A DNA stretch of 64,000 nt from Polaribacter sp. BM10 (GCF_002005425.1 NZ_CP019704.1:1322001-1386000), one strand, 5' to 3'; counted from the stretch's first letter, positions 17,432 to 26,103 are shown. A program made the numbers and translations. Notes: generated by a model from the sequence alone, not told the origin.

Positions 17432-18042
17432 AAAAAGCATTTATTTTATTATTATTAGTTGCAACAAACATCAGTTTTATCTCTTGTAAATCTGATAAAA
17501 CAACATCGAAAACAACACAAAAAGAAGACAATGCTAAGTTTTCTGTAAATAAAGCTGAAAAAGAAATTAATTTTACAGCATATAAATTTACAGAAAAAAC
17601 ACCTGTAGGTGGTCAATTTAGACAAGTAGATGTAATTTCTGGTGGAACTGGAGAAACGATTAAAGAAGCAATTAACAATACAGAATTCTCTATTCCTGTT
17701 AGTAGTATTTTTACAAAAGATTCTAGTAGAGATTACAAAATTCAGAAGTTTTTCTTCGGAGTAATGTCTGACACAAAATTACTTTCTGGGAAATTAAATA
17801 TCGAAAATGACTCTATTGGTAGTGCAATGATTAAAATGAACGGGGTATCTAACAAAGTACCTTTTAAATACACAATTGTAAACAATACTTTTGCCATGAG
17901 TGGTAAAATGGACGTTAGTAATTGGAATGCCTTAGATGCTTTGGCTTCTTTAAATAAAGTTTGTGAAGCTTTACATACTGGTTCTGACGGAGTTTCTAAA
18001 ACTTGGAGCGAAGTTGCACTAAACATCACTACAAAATTCTAG
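17428..18042 (+). CDS. YceI-like family lipoprotein
   Basis: 204 residues. The N-terminus MKKAFILLLLVATNISFISC is a lipoprotein signal peptide with the lipobox cysteine at 20, followed by a charged linker and a YceI-type lipocalin-like beta-barrel domain (about 40-204). YceI proteins bind isoprenoid or other long hydrophobic ligands in the periplasm. Residues such as FTAYKFTEKTPVGGQFRQVDV and GVSNKVPFKYTI fit the family. It is the last gene of the rsfS-ftsH-cdsA-psd run, overlapping ACBP by 4 bases, and is followed by a terminator at 18080. Confidence 0.9.
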   Translation: MKKAFILLLLVATNISFISCKSDKTTSKTTQKEDNAKFSVNKAEKEINFTAYKFTEKTPVGGQFRQVDVISGGTGETIKEAINNTEFSIPVSSIFTKDSSRDYKIQKFFFGVMSDTKLLSGKLNIENDSIGSAMIKMNGVSNKVPFKYTIVNNTFAMSGKMDVSNWNALDALASLNKVCEALHTGSDGVSKTWSEVALNITTKF

Positions 18043-18046
18043 AAAT

Positions 18047-18080
18047 TTGTAACGATAATTCAAAAAATATATTATATTTG
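18047..18080 (+). promoter_or_regulatory. Predicted promoter of the secreted amidohydrolase gene
   Basis: TTG at 18047-18049, a 23-base spacer and TATATTTG at 18073-18080 match TTG-N17..23-TAnnTTTG. The last base of the box is the first base of the terminator stem of the upstream operon, so a transcript starting here would lack most of the left arm and escape termination. Confidence 0.4.
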
Positions 18081-18113
18081 GCTGTTAAATTTATGTTAAC
18101 AGCCTTTTTTTTT
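18080..18113 (+). terminator. Rho-independent terminator of the rsfS-YceI operon
   Basis: Stem GGCTGTTAA (18080-18088) and TTAACAGCC (18095-18103) with a 6-base loop, followed by ten Ts. A textbook intrinsic terminator 37 bases after the YceI stop. Confidence 0.85.
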
Positions 18114-18157
18114 GCGCTAACATAAACTTTAATTAACCTTTTTTACCCCTAAAATAA

Positions 18158-21100
18158 ATGACTAAAAAAATTACCCCTAATTTTTTAAGGCATCTTCTTG
18201 CCTTAATTATTTTTTCACAATCATTAAGTTTCTTTTCGCAAAACAATGTTTATTTAAACGTAAACTGGCCAAGTTATTCAGGCGAAAATAAAATGGAGAT
18301 TATCAATTCATCCAATCAAGTTGTTTTATCAATTGATGATAATTTTGGGAATGGAGCAGACACAAGTTTTTTAAATCAAAACTCCTCTGCTGTAAACCTT
18401 CCTAACGGAAATTATACCATAAGAGTTTATGATCAATATGGTGATGATTGGAACGGAACTGGGCCTTACGGAAAAGTTTTTGTAAATGGAGCTGAAGCAT
18501 TTAGTTTCGACGGAAACTTTCCTAATAACGCCTCTGCTAACACAGCTATTCAGTTTGATTTTTCATTTGATATAGGCTTAGATGATGCATCATTTGCTTA
18601 TCCAAATAGCAGTTATTCAATTTCGGACACTGACCCTACTCCTACAATTACCGGAGAAACTGGCGGTACTTTTACAGCAACAGCTGGTTTGGTAATCAAT
18701 GCTGCAACAGGTGTTATCGACCTTTCAGAATCTACTATTGCTAATCATACAATAACGTATACTACAAACGATCCAGATCAAAGTAGTTCTCAGCAAAACA
18801 TTACAATTAATTTTGCTACATCTCAATACCATAATACTTCAAAAAAATATATAGAATATATTCCTGGTACGATGCCTGTTATTATTTCGGCTCCTCACGG
18901 AGGTAGACTTACCGGCGGAGAATTAACTACTAGAAGTTGTGGTACAGGAGAAATGGATGATAACACAGACGTTTTAATTAGAGAAATTCAAAAAAAGTGT
19001 TTTGATGAATTTGGTGTATATCCTTATATAATCATCAATAATCTTAGAAGAAATAAACTAGATCCTAACAGAACTAAAAGTGTAGCAACATGTAATAATA
19101 CAAGTGCTTACGAATACTTTGATGCTTACCATGATTTTATTGACCAAGCAAGTGCAGATGTGAATACTAAGTTTGGTAAAGGTTTATATATAGATTTACA
19201 CGGACAAAGTCACTCGATACCAAGAATAGAAGCTGGTTATAATTTACCAAGTAACTCTTTTGATGAAGATTTAAATAATACATCAACTAATGCTGCAGAA
19301 TTAGCAAGAGTAACCATCAAAAATTTAATTGAAAATAACTTACAAAATTTAACTTTTGAAGATTTAGTTAGAGGATCTGAAAGTTTTGGAGGTTTAATGC
19401 AAGTTACCGGAGGTGCTGAATATGCTGCTTTAGGACATGCAGGTTGTGGAAGAACTGAAGGATACAGAACTGTACCAAGTCATATTGGAAATGGTGGACA
19501 AGGTTCTTGTGATGATACGAATCCTGGAAGTAATGCTTATTTTGCCGGAGATTATTATAGTAATATAAGACATGGTTCTGGTAGTACAAGTAACGCAAAC
19601 TCTGTTGTAGGCGGTGGTGGAACTGTAAACGGTGGTGGTGGTACTATTGATGGTATTATGACAGAAGTTAATAGAAGAGTTAGAGATTTAGGAAATGCTT
19701 ACGCTTCTACTTACGGTGTTTCAGATTCTAGATCAGCTACAATTCCTTATTTTTCTAGAGATTACGCTAAAGTGTTAGAAAAATTTATCGATTTACATTA
19801 TAATGATTTTTCTAATTTTTCTTATGATAACACTAGCTACTCTATAAACGGAGTTAATACAACTCCAACCATACAAGGAATTTTGGGTGGAGAGTTTTCT
19901 TCAACTTCTGGCTTAGACTTGAACACCGCTACCGGAGAAATTTACGTTGCTTCTTCTACCCCAGGAACGTATACAATTGCATATACTGCACCAAACGTAG
20001 GTAGTTTTTATAAAAAAGAAATAGAAATTACCATTAATACAGATGAAGTTACTAATGAGTTTACAGTTACTTCTGGTAATTGGTCTGAACCTTCTAATTG
20101 GAGTTTAAATAGAGAACCCATAGCAACAGATAATGTTTTAATTCCTTCTGGAAATACTGCATATTTAGATGGCAATCAAAAATTGATTAATGATATTAGT
20201 GTAGAAGGAAGCTTAACTATAAATTCAGATAGATCGTTAACGGTTGCTGGTAATTTAGATAATACAGGTAACTTTACAATAGCATCTGGTGCATCTTTAA
20301 TTGTAAATGGTACCGCAACTGGTAACCTGGTTTACAATAGAAATATTGATGGAAATAAATGGTATTTAATAGGGTCTCCACTAGCAGGACAGACTATTGT
20401 AGACTTTGCAAACAATCACCCAAGTATTGCTAAAGGATCTGGATCTGGAACGGATAGAAACATTGCTTTGGCTCCTTTTGACAATTCAAAAGCAAATTCT
20501 TTAAGATGGTCTTATTATAAAGTTGGTCAAGTTGATGAAATTAATGGTGATGATACTGCAGATTTGTTAGCTCCAGGAAAGGGTTTTACCACTAGATTAA
20601 CTTCCAACGGAACTTTAGCCTTTACAGGTACAATAAATACCGAAAATGTAGCAAAAACGGTAACTCAAGGTACAAACTCTTTTAACTTGGTTGCGAATCC
20701 TTATACTTCTTATTTAAGTAGTGCCGATTTCTTAACTCAAAATTCTGGTGTAGGAAAAAGTTTAAAAACACAAACTTTATGGGTATGGAATCAAAATTTA
20801 AACGGAGGATTAGGTGATTACGATACAAGAGTAACTGTTCAAAATTTTGAGATAGCACCAGGACAAGCCTTTTTTGTTGAAGTTGAAAACACTAATGATA
20901 TCAATTTTTCTGCGGCTGCACAAAGTCACCAAAATACAGATACATTCTTAAAATCTGAGAGACCAGAAATTAAATTGAATATTACAGACGGTACAAATAT
21001 TAAATTTACAGAAATCTATTATATAGACGGTACAACAACAGGTTTTGACAATGGTTATGATGGAGAAATCTTTAACGGAGTTAGCTCTAATTTTCAGGTT

Positions 21101-21643
21101 TTTAGCGGTTTAGTTTCTAAAACTGATGAGAAAAAATTAAGTATCCAATCTTTACCTAATAGTAATCATGAAACAATGATTATACCAATAGGAATTAATG
21201 CAAAATCTGGAACAGAAATTGAATTTTCAACAGAAATTAAAAACCTACCAGCTGGTTTAAATGTTTATTTAGAAGACACATCTAAAAATACATTTACAAA
21301 ATTAAGCGATAGTAACAGCAAACATAAAATTGTTTTAGAAGAAGATTTAAACGGAACTGGTAATTTCTACTTACATACTAGAGCCAAAGTATTAGCTACA
21401 GAAACAGAAGTTTTAGATAACGTATCTATTTATAGTTCTAAAGGTAAAGTAACTATTAATGGTATTGTTAATTCTGATATTAACTTATCGATTTTTACGA
21501 TTCTTGGTAGTAAAGTTTACAAGACAAACTTTACATCTAACGGTAGATCAGAAATTACATTACCAAAATTATCTAAAGGAGTTTATCTTTTACAAATAAA
21601 GAGTAGCACAAATAAAATCACAAAAAAAATAATTTTAGAATAA
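18158..21643 (+). CDS. Secreted T9SS protein with N-formylglutamate amidohydrolase-like domain
   Basis: 1161 residues. Signal peptide at about 1-28; a beta-rich domain around NGNYTIRVYDQYGDDWNGTG (about 85-105); a bacterial cadherin-like strand repeat; then residues about 230-535 resemble the N-formylglutamate amidohydrolase fold: SAPHGGRLTGGE, a CGTGEMDDNTD segment and YIDLHGQSHSIPR, whose histidines and acids fit the zinc site. A second cadherin-like repeat and beta-sandwich segments follow. The last ~75 residues (from VSIYSSKGKVTI to KKIILE) are a type A T9SS sorting domain, so the protein should be secreted or surface-anchored by the type IX system. Substrate unknown; an exported member is unusual because the classical enzyme is a cytoplasmic histidine-degradation enzyme. 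Confidence 0.85.
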   Translation: MTKKITPNFLRHLLALIIFSQSLSFFSQNNVYLNVNWPSYSGENKMEIINSSNQVVLSIDDNFGNGADTSFLNQNSSAVNLPNGNYTIRVYDQYGDDWNGTGPYGKVFVNGAEAFSFDGNFPNNASANTAIQFDFSFDIGLDDASFAYPNSSYSISDTDPTPTITGETGGTFTATAGLVINAATGVIDLSESTIANHTITYTTNDPDQSSSQQNITINFATSQYHNTSKKYIEYIPGTMPVIISAPHGGRLTGGELTTRSCGTGEMDDNTDVLIREIQKKCFDEFGVYPYIIINNLRRNKLDPNRTKSVATCNNTSAYEYFDAYHDFIDQASADVNTKFGKGLYIDLHGQSHSIPRIEAGYNLPSNSFDEDLNNTSTNAAELARVTIKNLIENNLQNLTFEDLVRGSESFGGLMQVTGGAEYAALGHAGCGRTEGYRTVPSHIGNGGQGSCDDTNPGSNAYFAGDYYSNIRHGSGSTSNANSVVGGGGTVNGGGGTIDGIMTEVNRRVRDLGNAYASTYGVSDSRSATIPYFSRDYAKVLEKFIDLHYNDFSNFSYDNTSYSINGVNTTPTIQGILGGEFSSTSGLDLNTATGEIYVASSTPGTYTIAYTAPNVGSFYKKEIEITINTDEVTNEFTVTSGNWSEPSNWSLNREPIATDNVLIPSGNTAYLDGNQKLINDISVEGSLTINSDRSLTVAGNLDNTGNFTIASGASLIVNGTATGNLVYNRNIDGNKWYLIGSPLAGQTIVDFANNHPSIAKGSGSGTDRNIALAPFDNSKANSLRWSYYKVGQVDEINGDDTADLLAPGKGFTTRLTSNGTLAFTGTINTENVAKTVTQGTNSFNLVANPYTSYLSSADFLTQNSGVGKSLKTQTLWVWNQNLNGGLGDYDTRVTVQNFEIAPGQAFFVEVENTNDINFSAAAQSHQNTDTFLKSERPEIKLNITDGTNIKFTEIYYIDGTTTGFDNGYDGEIFNGVSSNFQVFSGLVSKTDEKKLSIQSLPNSNHETMIIPIGINAKSGTEIEFSTEIKNLPAGLNVYLEDTSKNTFTKLSDSNSKHKIVLEEDLNGTGNFYLHTRAKVLATETEVLDNVSIYSSKGKVTINGIVNSDINLSIFTILGSKVYKTNFTSNGRSEITLPKLSKGVYLLQIKSSTNKITKKIILE

Positions 21644-21661
21644 TCCCTATACATTCAATAA

Positions 21662-21817
21662 ATGGAAAATAATAAAGACATTACAAGAAAAGAAGCCATA
21701 AAAAAAATTGGTAATTATGGTAAATATGCTGCTTTAACTGCTTTAGGAACCTATATGATTTTAAATCCGCAGAAAGCACAAGCGCAATCGCCAGAGCCAC
21801 CTGGTGCAAACTTTTAA
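21662..21817 (+). CDS. 51-residue secreted mini-protein
   Basis: ATG at 21662, 18 bases after the T9SS gene. The N-terminal half is charged (MENNKDITRKEAIKKIG), then a hydrophobic stretch YAALTALGTYMIL leads to PQKAQAQ, a likely signal-peptidase site, leaving only about ten residues (QSPEPPGANF) as the mature tail. Short proteins of this design, with an R/K-rich front and a proline-rich ending, occur beside secreted proteins in Bacteroidota, but I cannot name a family. The intact frame, codon use and a strong terminator 67 bases downstream support a real gene, cotranscribed with the secreted amidohydrolase. Function unknown. Confidence 0.65.
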   Translation: MENNKDITRKEAIKKIGNYGKYAALTALGTYMILNPQKAQAQSPEPPGANF

Positions 21818-21883
21818 AACAATTTTTACTCATGATTTTTAAAAGTCTAATAAGCCCCAGATACTTTTTAAAATCATAAAGAG

Positions 21884-21915
21884 AAAGACGAACTTTATAG
21901 TTCGTCTTTTTTTTT
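21884..21915 (+). terminator. Rho-independent terminator after the mini-protein gene
   Basis: Stem AAAGACGAACT (21884-21894), 4-base loop, exact complementary arm AGTTCGTCTTT (21899-21909), then more Ts up to 21915. Same stem sequence as the terminator at 22341. Confidence 0.9.
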
Positions 21916-22083
21916 AAAATATTATTTTAGAATAACTACTAGCTACGAAATTGATAATTTTTAAATGTTTTTTTATGAATAAATTTATTGCTACCCCCAA
22001 AAAAAAACAAAAAGATAAATTATAGGGTGTTTTTCCTATATTAAATAATTAAACAATCAAAAATTAACATACTAAAGTAGGTT

Positions 22084-22139
22084 AAAAAATAAATCGAAAA
22101 CGTTTTCGATTTTCCGCAAACGTTTTCGATTTATTTTTT
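22084..22139. promoter_or_regulatory. Paired LacI-family-type operators forming a 22-bp perfect inverted repeat
   Basis: A perfect palindrome centred at 22101/22102 (arms AAATCGAAAAC and its complement, 22091-22112) and a second AAACGTTT-centred site at 22121/22122 lie exactly 20 bases apart, two helical turns. Together 22084-22105 and 22118-22139 form a perfect 22-base inverted repeat with a 12-base loop. CGAAAACGTTTTCG-like sites are the usual shape of LacI-family repressor operators. No LacI gene is in the window. The hairpin ends in a T-run, so a terminator role is also possible. Confidence 0.55.
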
Positions 22140-22340
22140 TTTTTTTGATTCATAAAACTGTAATAATTTTACATCGTAGAAACAAAAGATAATCAAAAAA
22201 TTAATTAAAAAAACTCTATTAAAAACCCCCATGTTAGACTATAGAGATTTCAAATGAAGCCCTAACTTCATTTACATAAATCCCCTAGATTTTATTACCT
22301 ATAAATTATACCCCCATATATTTTATAGGTTATAAAAACA

Positions 22341-22370
22341 AAAAAGACGAACTTATCAGTTCGTCTTTTT
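22341..22370. terminator. Bidirectional rho-independent terminator
   Basis: Stem AAAAAGACGAACT (22341-22353), loop TATC, complementary arm AGTTCGTCTTTTT (22358-22370). A-run on one side and T-run on the other, so it can work on both strands: for a possible transcript from the LacI-type region and for the epimerase-like gene ending at 22459. Confidence 0.85.
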
Positions 22371-22458
22371 ACTTTAAACTACACCAAACATAACATTCCC
22401 CCAAACGTTACATTTAATATATCATAAACTTAATTTATATAAAATAAGCTTGTTTTTA

Positions 22459-23334
22459 TTACATTTTACGCAATGCTTTCTCTAAACTTTCAAATTTAAA
22501 TTTAAAACCAGTATTTAAAATTTTACTACTAGATAATCTACTACCTTCTAAAAGGATAACTGCCAACTCTCCGAAAACTAATTTTAACAAAAAACCAGGT
22601 ACGGCTATTGGTAAAAAAGGTCTACCAATAGATTTTGCTAAAATTTTAGAAAAAGACTTACTTGTGTGAAATTCTGGAGAAACGGCATTAAAAACTCCTT
22701 CAAAATTATCTTCAACAGATTTTAAATATAAATTACATAAATCTTCGATATCAATCCAAGACATATATTGATTTCCAGAACCTAACGGAGAAATTATAGG
22801 TGTTTTCATTTTTTCTAACGCACCACCTTTTTTAGACAATACAATACCTGTTCTTAATATTGTTACGGGTACATTTAACTCTTTAAATTTATTTGCCGCA
22901 TTTTCCCACTTTAAACAAACCTCTCCTAAAAAATCATCTCCAGATTTATCATTTTCTTTAAAAACATTATTCACTGTTTTTGCTCCGTAGTAATTACTAC
23001 CCGAAGCAGAGATAAAACCTTTTAATTGAATATCTAATTTTTTAATCTTATCGAAAAGTAAATTTGCAGTCTCTACCCTACTCTCAATAATAATTTGTTT
23101 TCTTTTATCAGTCCATCTTTTATCTGCAATACCAGCTCCAGCTAAATGAATTATATAATCGATATTTGTCAATGCTTTTTCATCAACGAATCCATTAGAA
23201 ATATCCCATTTAAATTCATTCTCATTTGAAGGATTTCTGCTAAGAATTCTTACTTCATGATTATTAGCTAGTAAAACTTCTGTTAATTTACTACCAACTA
23301 AACCTGTACCTCCTGTAATTAATATTATAGACAT
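22459..23334 (-). CDS. TIGR01777 family (YfcH/SDR39U1-like) NAD(P)-dependent epimerase
   Basis: 291 residues from ATG 23334; an ORF start at 23385 is rejected because the Rossmann strand MSIILITGGTGLVGSKL begins exactly at 23334 and a promoter box lies between. GGTGLVGS is the dinucleotide-binding loop; IHLAGAGIADKRWTDKRK and SASGSNYYG (YxxxK-like region) are diagnostic of TIGR01777; the C-terminal DUF1731-like end includes GSRLSSSKILNTGFKF. In E. coli the homologue YfcH is uncharacterised; the plant/human relatives act in chloroplast division or are NAD(P)-binding of unknown role. Stands alone, divergent from the VWA gene. Confidence 0.93.
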   Translation of the reverse strand: MSIILITGGTGLVGSKLTEVLLANNHEVRILSRNPSNENEFKWDISNGFVDEKALTNIDYIIHLAGAGIADKRWTDKRKQIIIESRVETANLLFDKIKKLDIQLKGFISASGSNYYGAKTVNNVFKENDKSGDDFLGEVCLKWENAANKFKELNVPVTILRTGIVLSKKGGALEKMKTPIISPLGSGNQYMSWIDIEDLCNLYLKSVEDNFEGVFNAVSPEFHTSKSFSKILAKSIGRPFLPIAVPGFLLKLVFGELAVILLEGSRLSSSKILNTGFKFKFESLEKALRKM

Positions 23335-23338
23335 TCGA

Positions 23339-23346
23339 CAAATATA
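23339..23346 (-). promoter_or_regulatory. Predicted -7 box of the TIGR01777 gene
   Basis: Minus-strand TATATTTG, exact TAnnTTTG, 4 bases before the ATG chosen at 23334. No -33 TTG at correct spacing. A nearly leaderless transcript would result. Confidence 0.35.
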
Positions 23347-23445
23347 TAGAATTTTGTTTAATCTTTTTGTATTTTTGTAAAACAATAGGGTTTTTAAATT
23401 AACTTTTTAGAAAGATTTAAAATAACTAAATGTTGTATTTTTATT

Positions 23446-24573
23446 ATGATGAAAAAAAATAAAATAAGAAAAGGATTTGTTTTTAAATCTTACGAAGCAG
23501 AAAACATCTCTCCTTTTGAAAAACTTTTCGAAATATTTAAAGAACTAATTACACATACTTCTGGTGATTTTGATGAAGCAATCGATTGGTTAAGATCTTT
23601 GGATGTAGAGTATAAATTAACCGATGAAAATTATACGATTGATGATTTTGTAGAAGACCTAAAAAAGAAAGGCTACATCAAAGAAGAAATCGATGGTAAT
23701 GGAGTTGGCGGAACGAAAATTACTGCAAAAACAGAGCGTGCTATTAGACAACAAGCATTAAATCATATTTTTGGTAAAATTAAAAGAAGCGGTGCTGGTA
23801 ATCATAAAAGTAAATCGCCAGGAATTGGAGATGAACATACAGGTGATTTTAGAGCATATCAATTTGGAGACTCCTTAGACAAGGTTTCTATGACAGAAAG
23901 TATTAGAAACGCACAAGTTAATAACGGAATTAACGATTTTAATCTAACAGAAAATGATTTAGTTGTAGAAGAAACGCTACATAAAAGCCAAATGAGTACT
24001 GTTTTAATGATAGACATTAGTCATTCTATGATATTATATGGCGAAGACCGAATTACGCCTGCAAAAAAAGTTGCCATGGCTTTGGCTGAATTAATTACAA
24101 CAAGATACCCAAAAGACACTTTAGATATTATCGTTTTTGGTAACGATGCTTGGTCTATCAAAATTAAAGATTTACCATATTTACAAGTTGGTCCTTATCA
24201 CACAAATACTGTTGCGGGTTTAAATTTGGCTATGGATTTGTTAAGAAGAAAAAGAAACACCAACAAACAAATATTTATGATTACAGACGGAAAACCAAGT
24301 TGCTTGCGTTTACCAGATGGTCAATATTATAAAAACAGTAATGGTTTAGATAAATACATTGTAAACAAATGTTATGCAATGGCACAACAAGCAAGAAAAT
24401 TACACATTCCTATTACAACTTTCATGATTGCACAAGATCCGTATTTAATGCAATTTGTTAGAGCATTTACCCAAGCAAATCAAGGAAAAGCGTTTTATAC
24501 CGGTTTAAAAGGTTTAGGAGAAATGATTTTTGAAGACTATGAAACCAATAGAAAAAAAAGAATTAAAGGATAA
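23446..24573 (+). CDS. VWA domain protein partnered with a MoxR/magnesium chelatase-like ATPase
   Basis: 375 residues (second Met possible). An N-terminal helical region (about 15-110) is followed by a von Willebrand factor A domain (about 184-350) with a complete MIDAS motif DISHS at 190-194, and TDGKPS as the later metal-site segment. Soluble, no signal peptide. It lies 63 bases upstream of an AAA+ ATPase of the chelatase/MoxR group. Such ATPase-VWA pairs act as chaperones inserting metals or cofactors or remodelling protein complexes; no target gene is adjacent, so the client is unknown. Confidence 0.88.
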   Translation: MMKKNKIRKGFVFKSYEAENISPFEKLFEIFKELITHTSGDFDEAIDWLRSLDVEYKLTDENYTIDDFVEDLKKKGYIKEEIDGNGVGGTKITAKTERAIRQQALNHIFGKIKRSGAGNHKSKSPGIGDEHTGDFRAYQFGDSLDKVSMTESIRNAQVNNGINDFNLTENDLVVEETLHKSQMSTVLMIDISHSMILYGEDRITPAKKVAMALAELITTRYPKDTLDIIVFGNDAWSIKIKDLPYLQVGPYHTNTVAGLNLAMDLLRRKRNTNKQIFMITDGKPSCLRLPDGQYYKNSNGLDKYIVNKCYAMAQQARKLHIPITTFMIAQDPYLMQFVRAFTQANQGKAFYTGLKGLGEMIFEDYETNRKKRIKG

Positions 24574-24636
24574 ATAATACAAGTAGTAAAAATAGAACTA
24601 TAAAATATTAATTACTACAAGTAAAAGAAAACTCAA

Positions 24637-26103
24637 ATGAATATAAGCGGCATAAATACACTAGGAGATTTAAAAAAATCTGGATACGAATCGAAATCTA
24701 TAAAAGATGAATTAAGAGAAAACCTCATCAGTAAAATGATGAATAAAGAAACCATATTTAAAGGTGTACATGGATATGAAAATACAGTAATACCAGAATT
24801 AGAAAGAGCTATTTTAAGTAAACATAACATCAATTTATTAGGTTTACGTGGTCAAGCAAAAACTAGATTGGCAAGATTGATGTTGACCTTGTTAGACGAA
24901 TACATTCCGGTAGTAAAAGGTTCTGAAATTAATGATGATCCTTTAAACCCAATATCTAGAGTTGCAGTAGAATTAATCAAAGAAAAAGGAGATGACACAC
25001 CTATTTTTTGGTTGCATAGAAACGAACGTTTTGCAGAAAAATTAGCAACACCAGATGTTACTGTAGCAGATATAATTGGTGATGTAGATCCTATTAAAGC
25101 TGCCAATTTAAAACTAAGTTATGCAGATGACAGAGTTATTCATTACGGAATGATACCAAGAGCAAACCGTTGTATTTTTGTAATTAATGAATTGCCAGAT
25201 TTACAAGCTAGAATTCAGGTTGCTTTATTTAATATTTTACAAGAAGGAGATATTCAAATTCGTGGTTTTAAATTACGCTTGCCTCTAGATATGCAATTTG
25301 TATTTACTGCGAATCCAGAAGATTATACAAACAGAGGTAGTATTGTTACACCTTTAAAAGATAGAATTGGCTCTCAAATTCTTACACATTATCCTGCAGA
25401 TATAGAAACAGCTAAAATAATTACTGCACAAGAAGCTAATAAAGTAGCATTACAAAAAGAGTTTATAGAAGTACCAGAACTAGCTAAAGATTTATTAGAG
25501 CAAATTGTTTTTGAAGCTAGAGATAGCGAATATATAGATGCTAAAAGTGGTGTAAGTGCAAGATTAAGTATTTCTGCATTCGAAAACTTATTAAGTACAG
25601 CAGAAAGAAGAGCCATTATATCTGGCGATTCGAAAACAATGATTCGTCTAAGTGATTTTGACGGAATTATACCTGCAATTACTGGTAAAGTAGAGTTGGT
25701 TTATGAAGGAGAACAGGAAGGTGCACACGTAGTTGCAGAGAAATTAATTAGAACTGCTATTAAAAATCTTTTTCCTGATTATTTTCCTGAAATTAAAAAA
25801 TTAGAAAAACAAGAAGAAGAATCTCCTTATGATACTATTGTTTCTTGGTTTTTTAATATTGATACTGATTTTGAGTTATTAGATGATTATTCTGATAAAC
25901 GATACAAAAAAGAGTTAGATAAAATAGAACCCTTGCAAAAATTAATTACAAAGTACCAACCAAACATGAATGATACAGATACTTATTTTATGAAAGAATT
26001 TGTTCTTTGGGCTTTGGTAGAGTATAAAAAATTAAGCAAACAACGTTTTACAGAAGGTACTCAATTTAAAGATCCTTACGGTAATTTTATTAGTGGTTTG
26101 TAA
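24637..26103 (+). CDS. AAA+ ATPase of the magnesium chelatase (ChlI/BchI) / MoxR type
   Basis: 488 residues. The P-loop is GLRGQAKTR (about 71-79), with alanine in place of the usual second glycine before KT. NRCIFVINELPDL holds the Walker B-like segment, and ILQEGDIQIRGFKLRLPL, FTANPEDYTNRGSIVTPLKDRIG and the C-terminal lid SGVSARLSISAFENL fit the chelatase/sigma-54-interaction ATPases. A C-terminal extension (about 390-488) has no domain I can name. Works most likely with the upstream VWA protein. Its stop codon is the first part of the terminator at 26102. Confidence 0.88.
   Translation: MNISGINTLGDLKKSGYESKSIKDELRENLISKMMNKETIFKGVHGYENTVIPELERAILSKHNINLLGLRGQAKTRLARLMLTLLDEYIPVVKGSEINDDPLNPISRVAVELIKEKGDDTPIFWLHRNERFAEKLATPDVTVADIIGDVDPIKAANLKLSYADDRVIHYGMIPRANRCIFVINELPDLQARIQVALFNILQEGDIQIRGFKLRLPLDMQFVFTANPEDYTNRGSIVTPLKDRIGSQILTHYPADIETAKIITAQEANKVALQKEFIEVPELAKDLLEQIVFEARDSEYIDAKSGVSARLSISAFENLLSTAERRAIISGDSKTMIRLSDFDGIIPAITGKVELVYEGEQEGAHVVAEKLIRTAIKNLFPDYFPEIKKLEKQEEESPYDTIVSWFFNIDTDFELLDDYSDKRYKKELDKIEPLQKLITKYQPNMNDTDTYFMKEFVLWALVEYKKLSKQRFTEGTQFKDPYGNFISGL

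Larger units (their letters stand above)
21818..22458. other. 641-bp non-coding region with LacI-type palindromes and two matching terminators
   Basis: No ORF longer than a few codons. In order: terminator at 21884, AT-rich spacer, an inverted repeat with two palindromes (22084-22139), a possible promoter TTG 22145-22147 / TAATTTTA 22164-22171, about 170 bases containing runs of Cs (CCCCCATG at 22226, ACCCCCATAT at 22310), and a second terminator at 22341. This could encode a small RNA of about 190 bases, or be the left-over control region of a lost sugar-utilisation locus. Confidence 0.5.

Noticed and set aside
22084..22146. The 22-bp inverted repeat with T-run as a plain terminator
   Set aside because: Possible, but no gene ends just upstream (a terminator already stands at 21884) and the twin AAACGTTT centres fit operators better.
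22231..22257. 8-codon ORF (ATGTTAGAC...TGA) in the LacI-type region
   Set aside because: Too short and without a codon pattern; kept only as part of the non-coding description.
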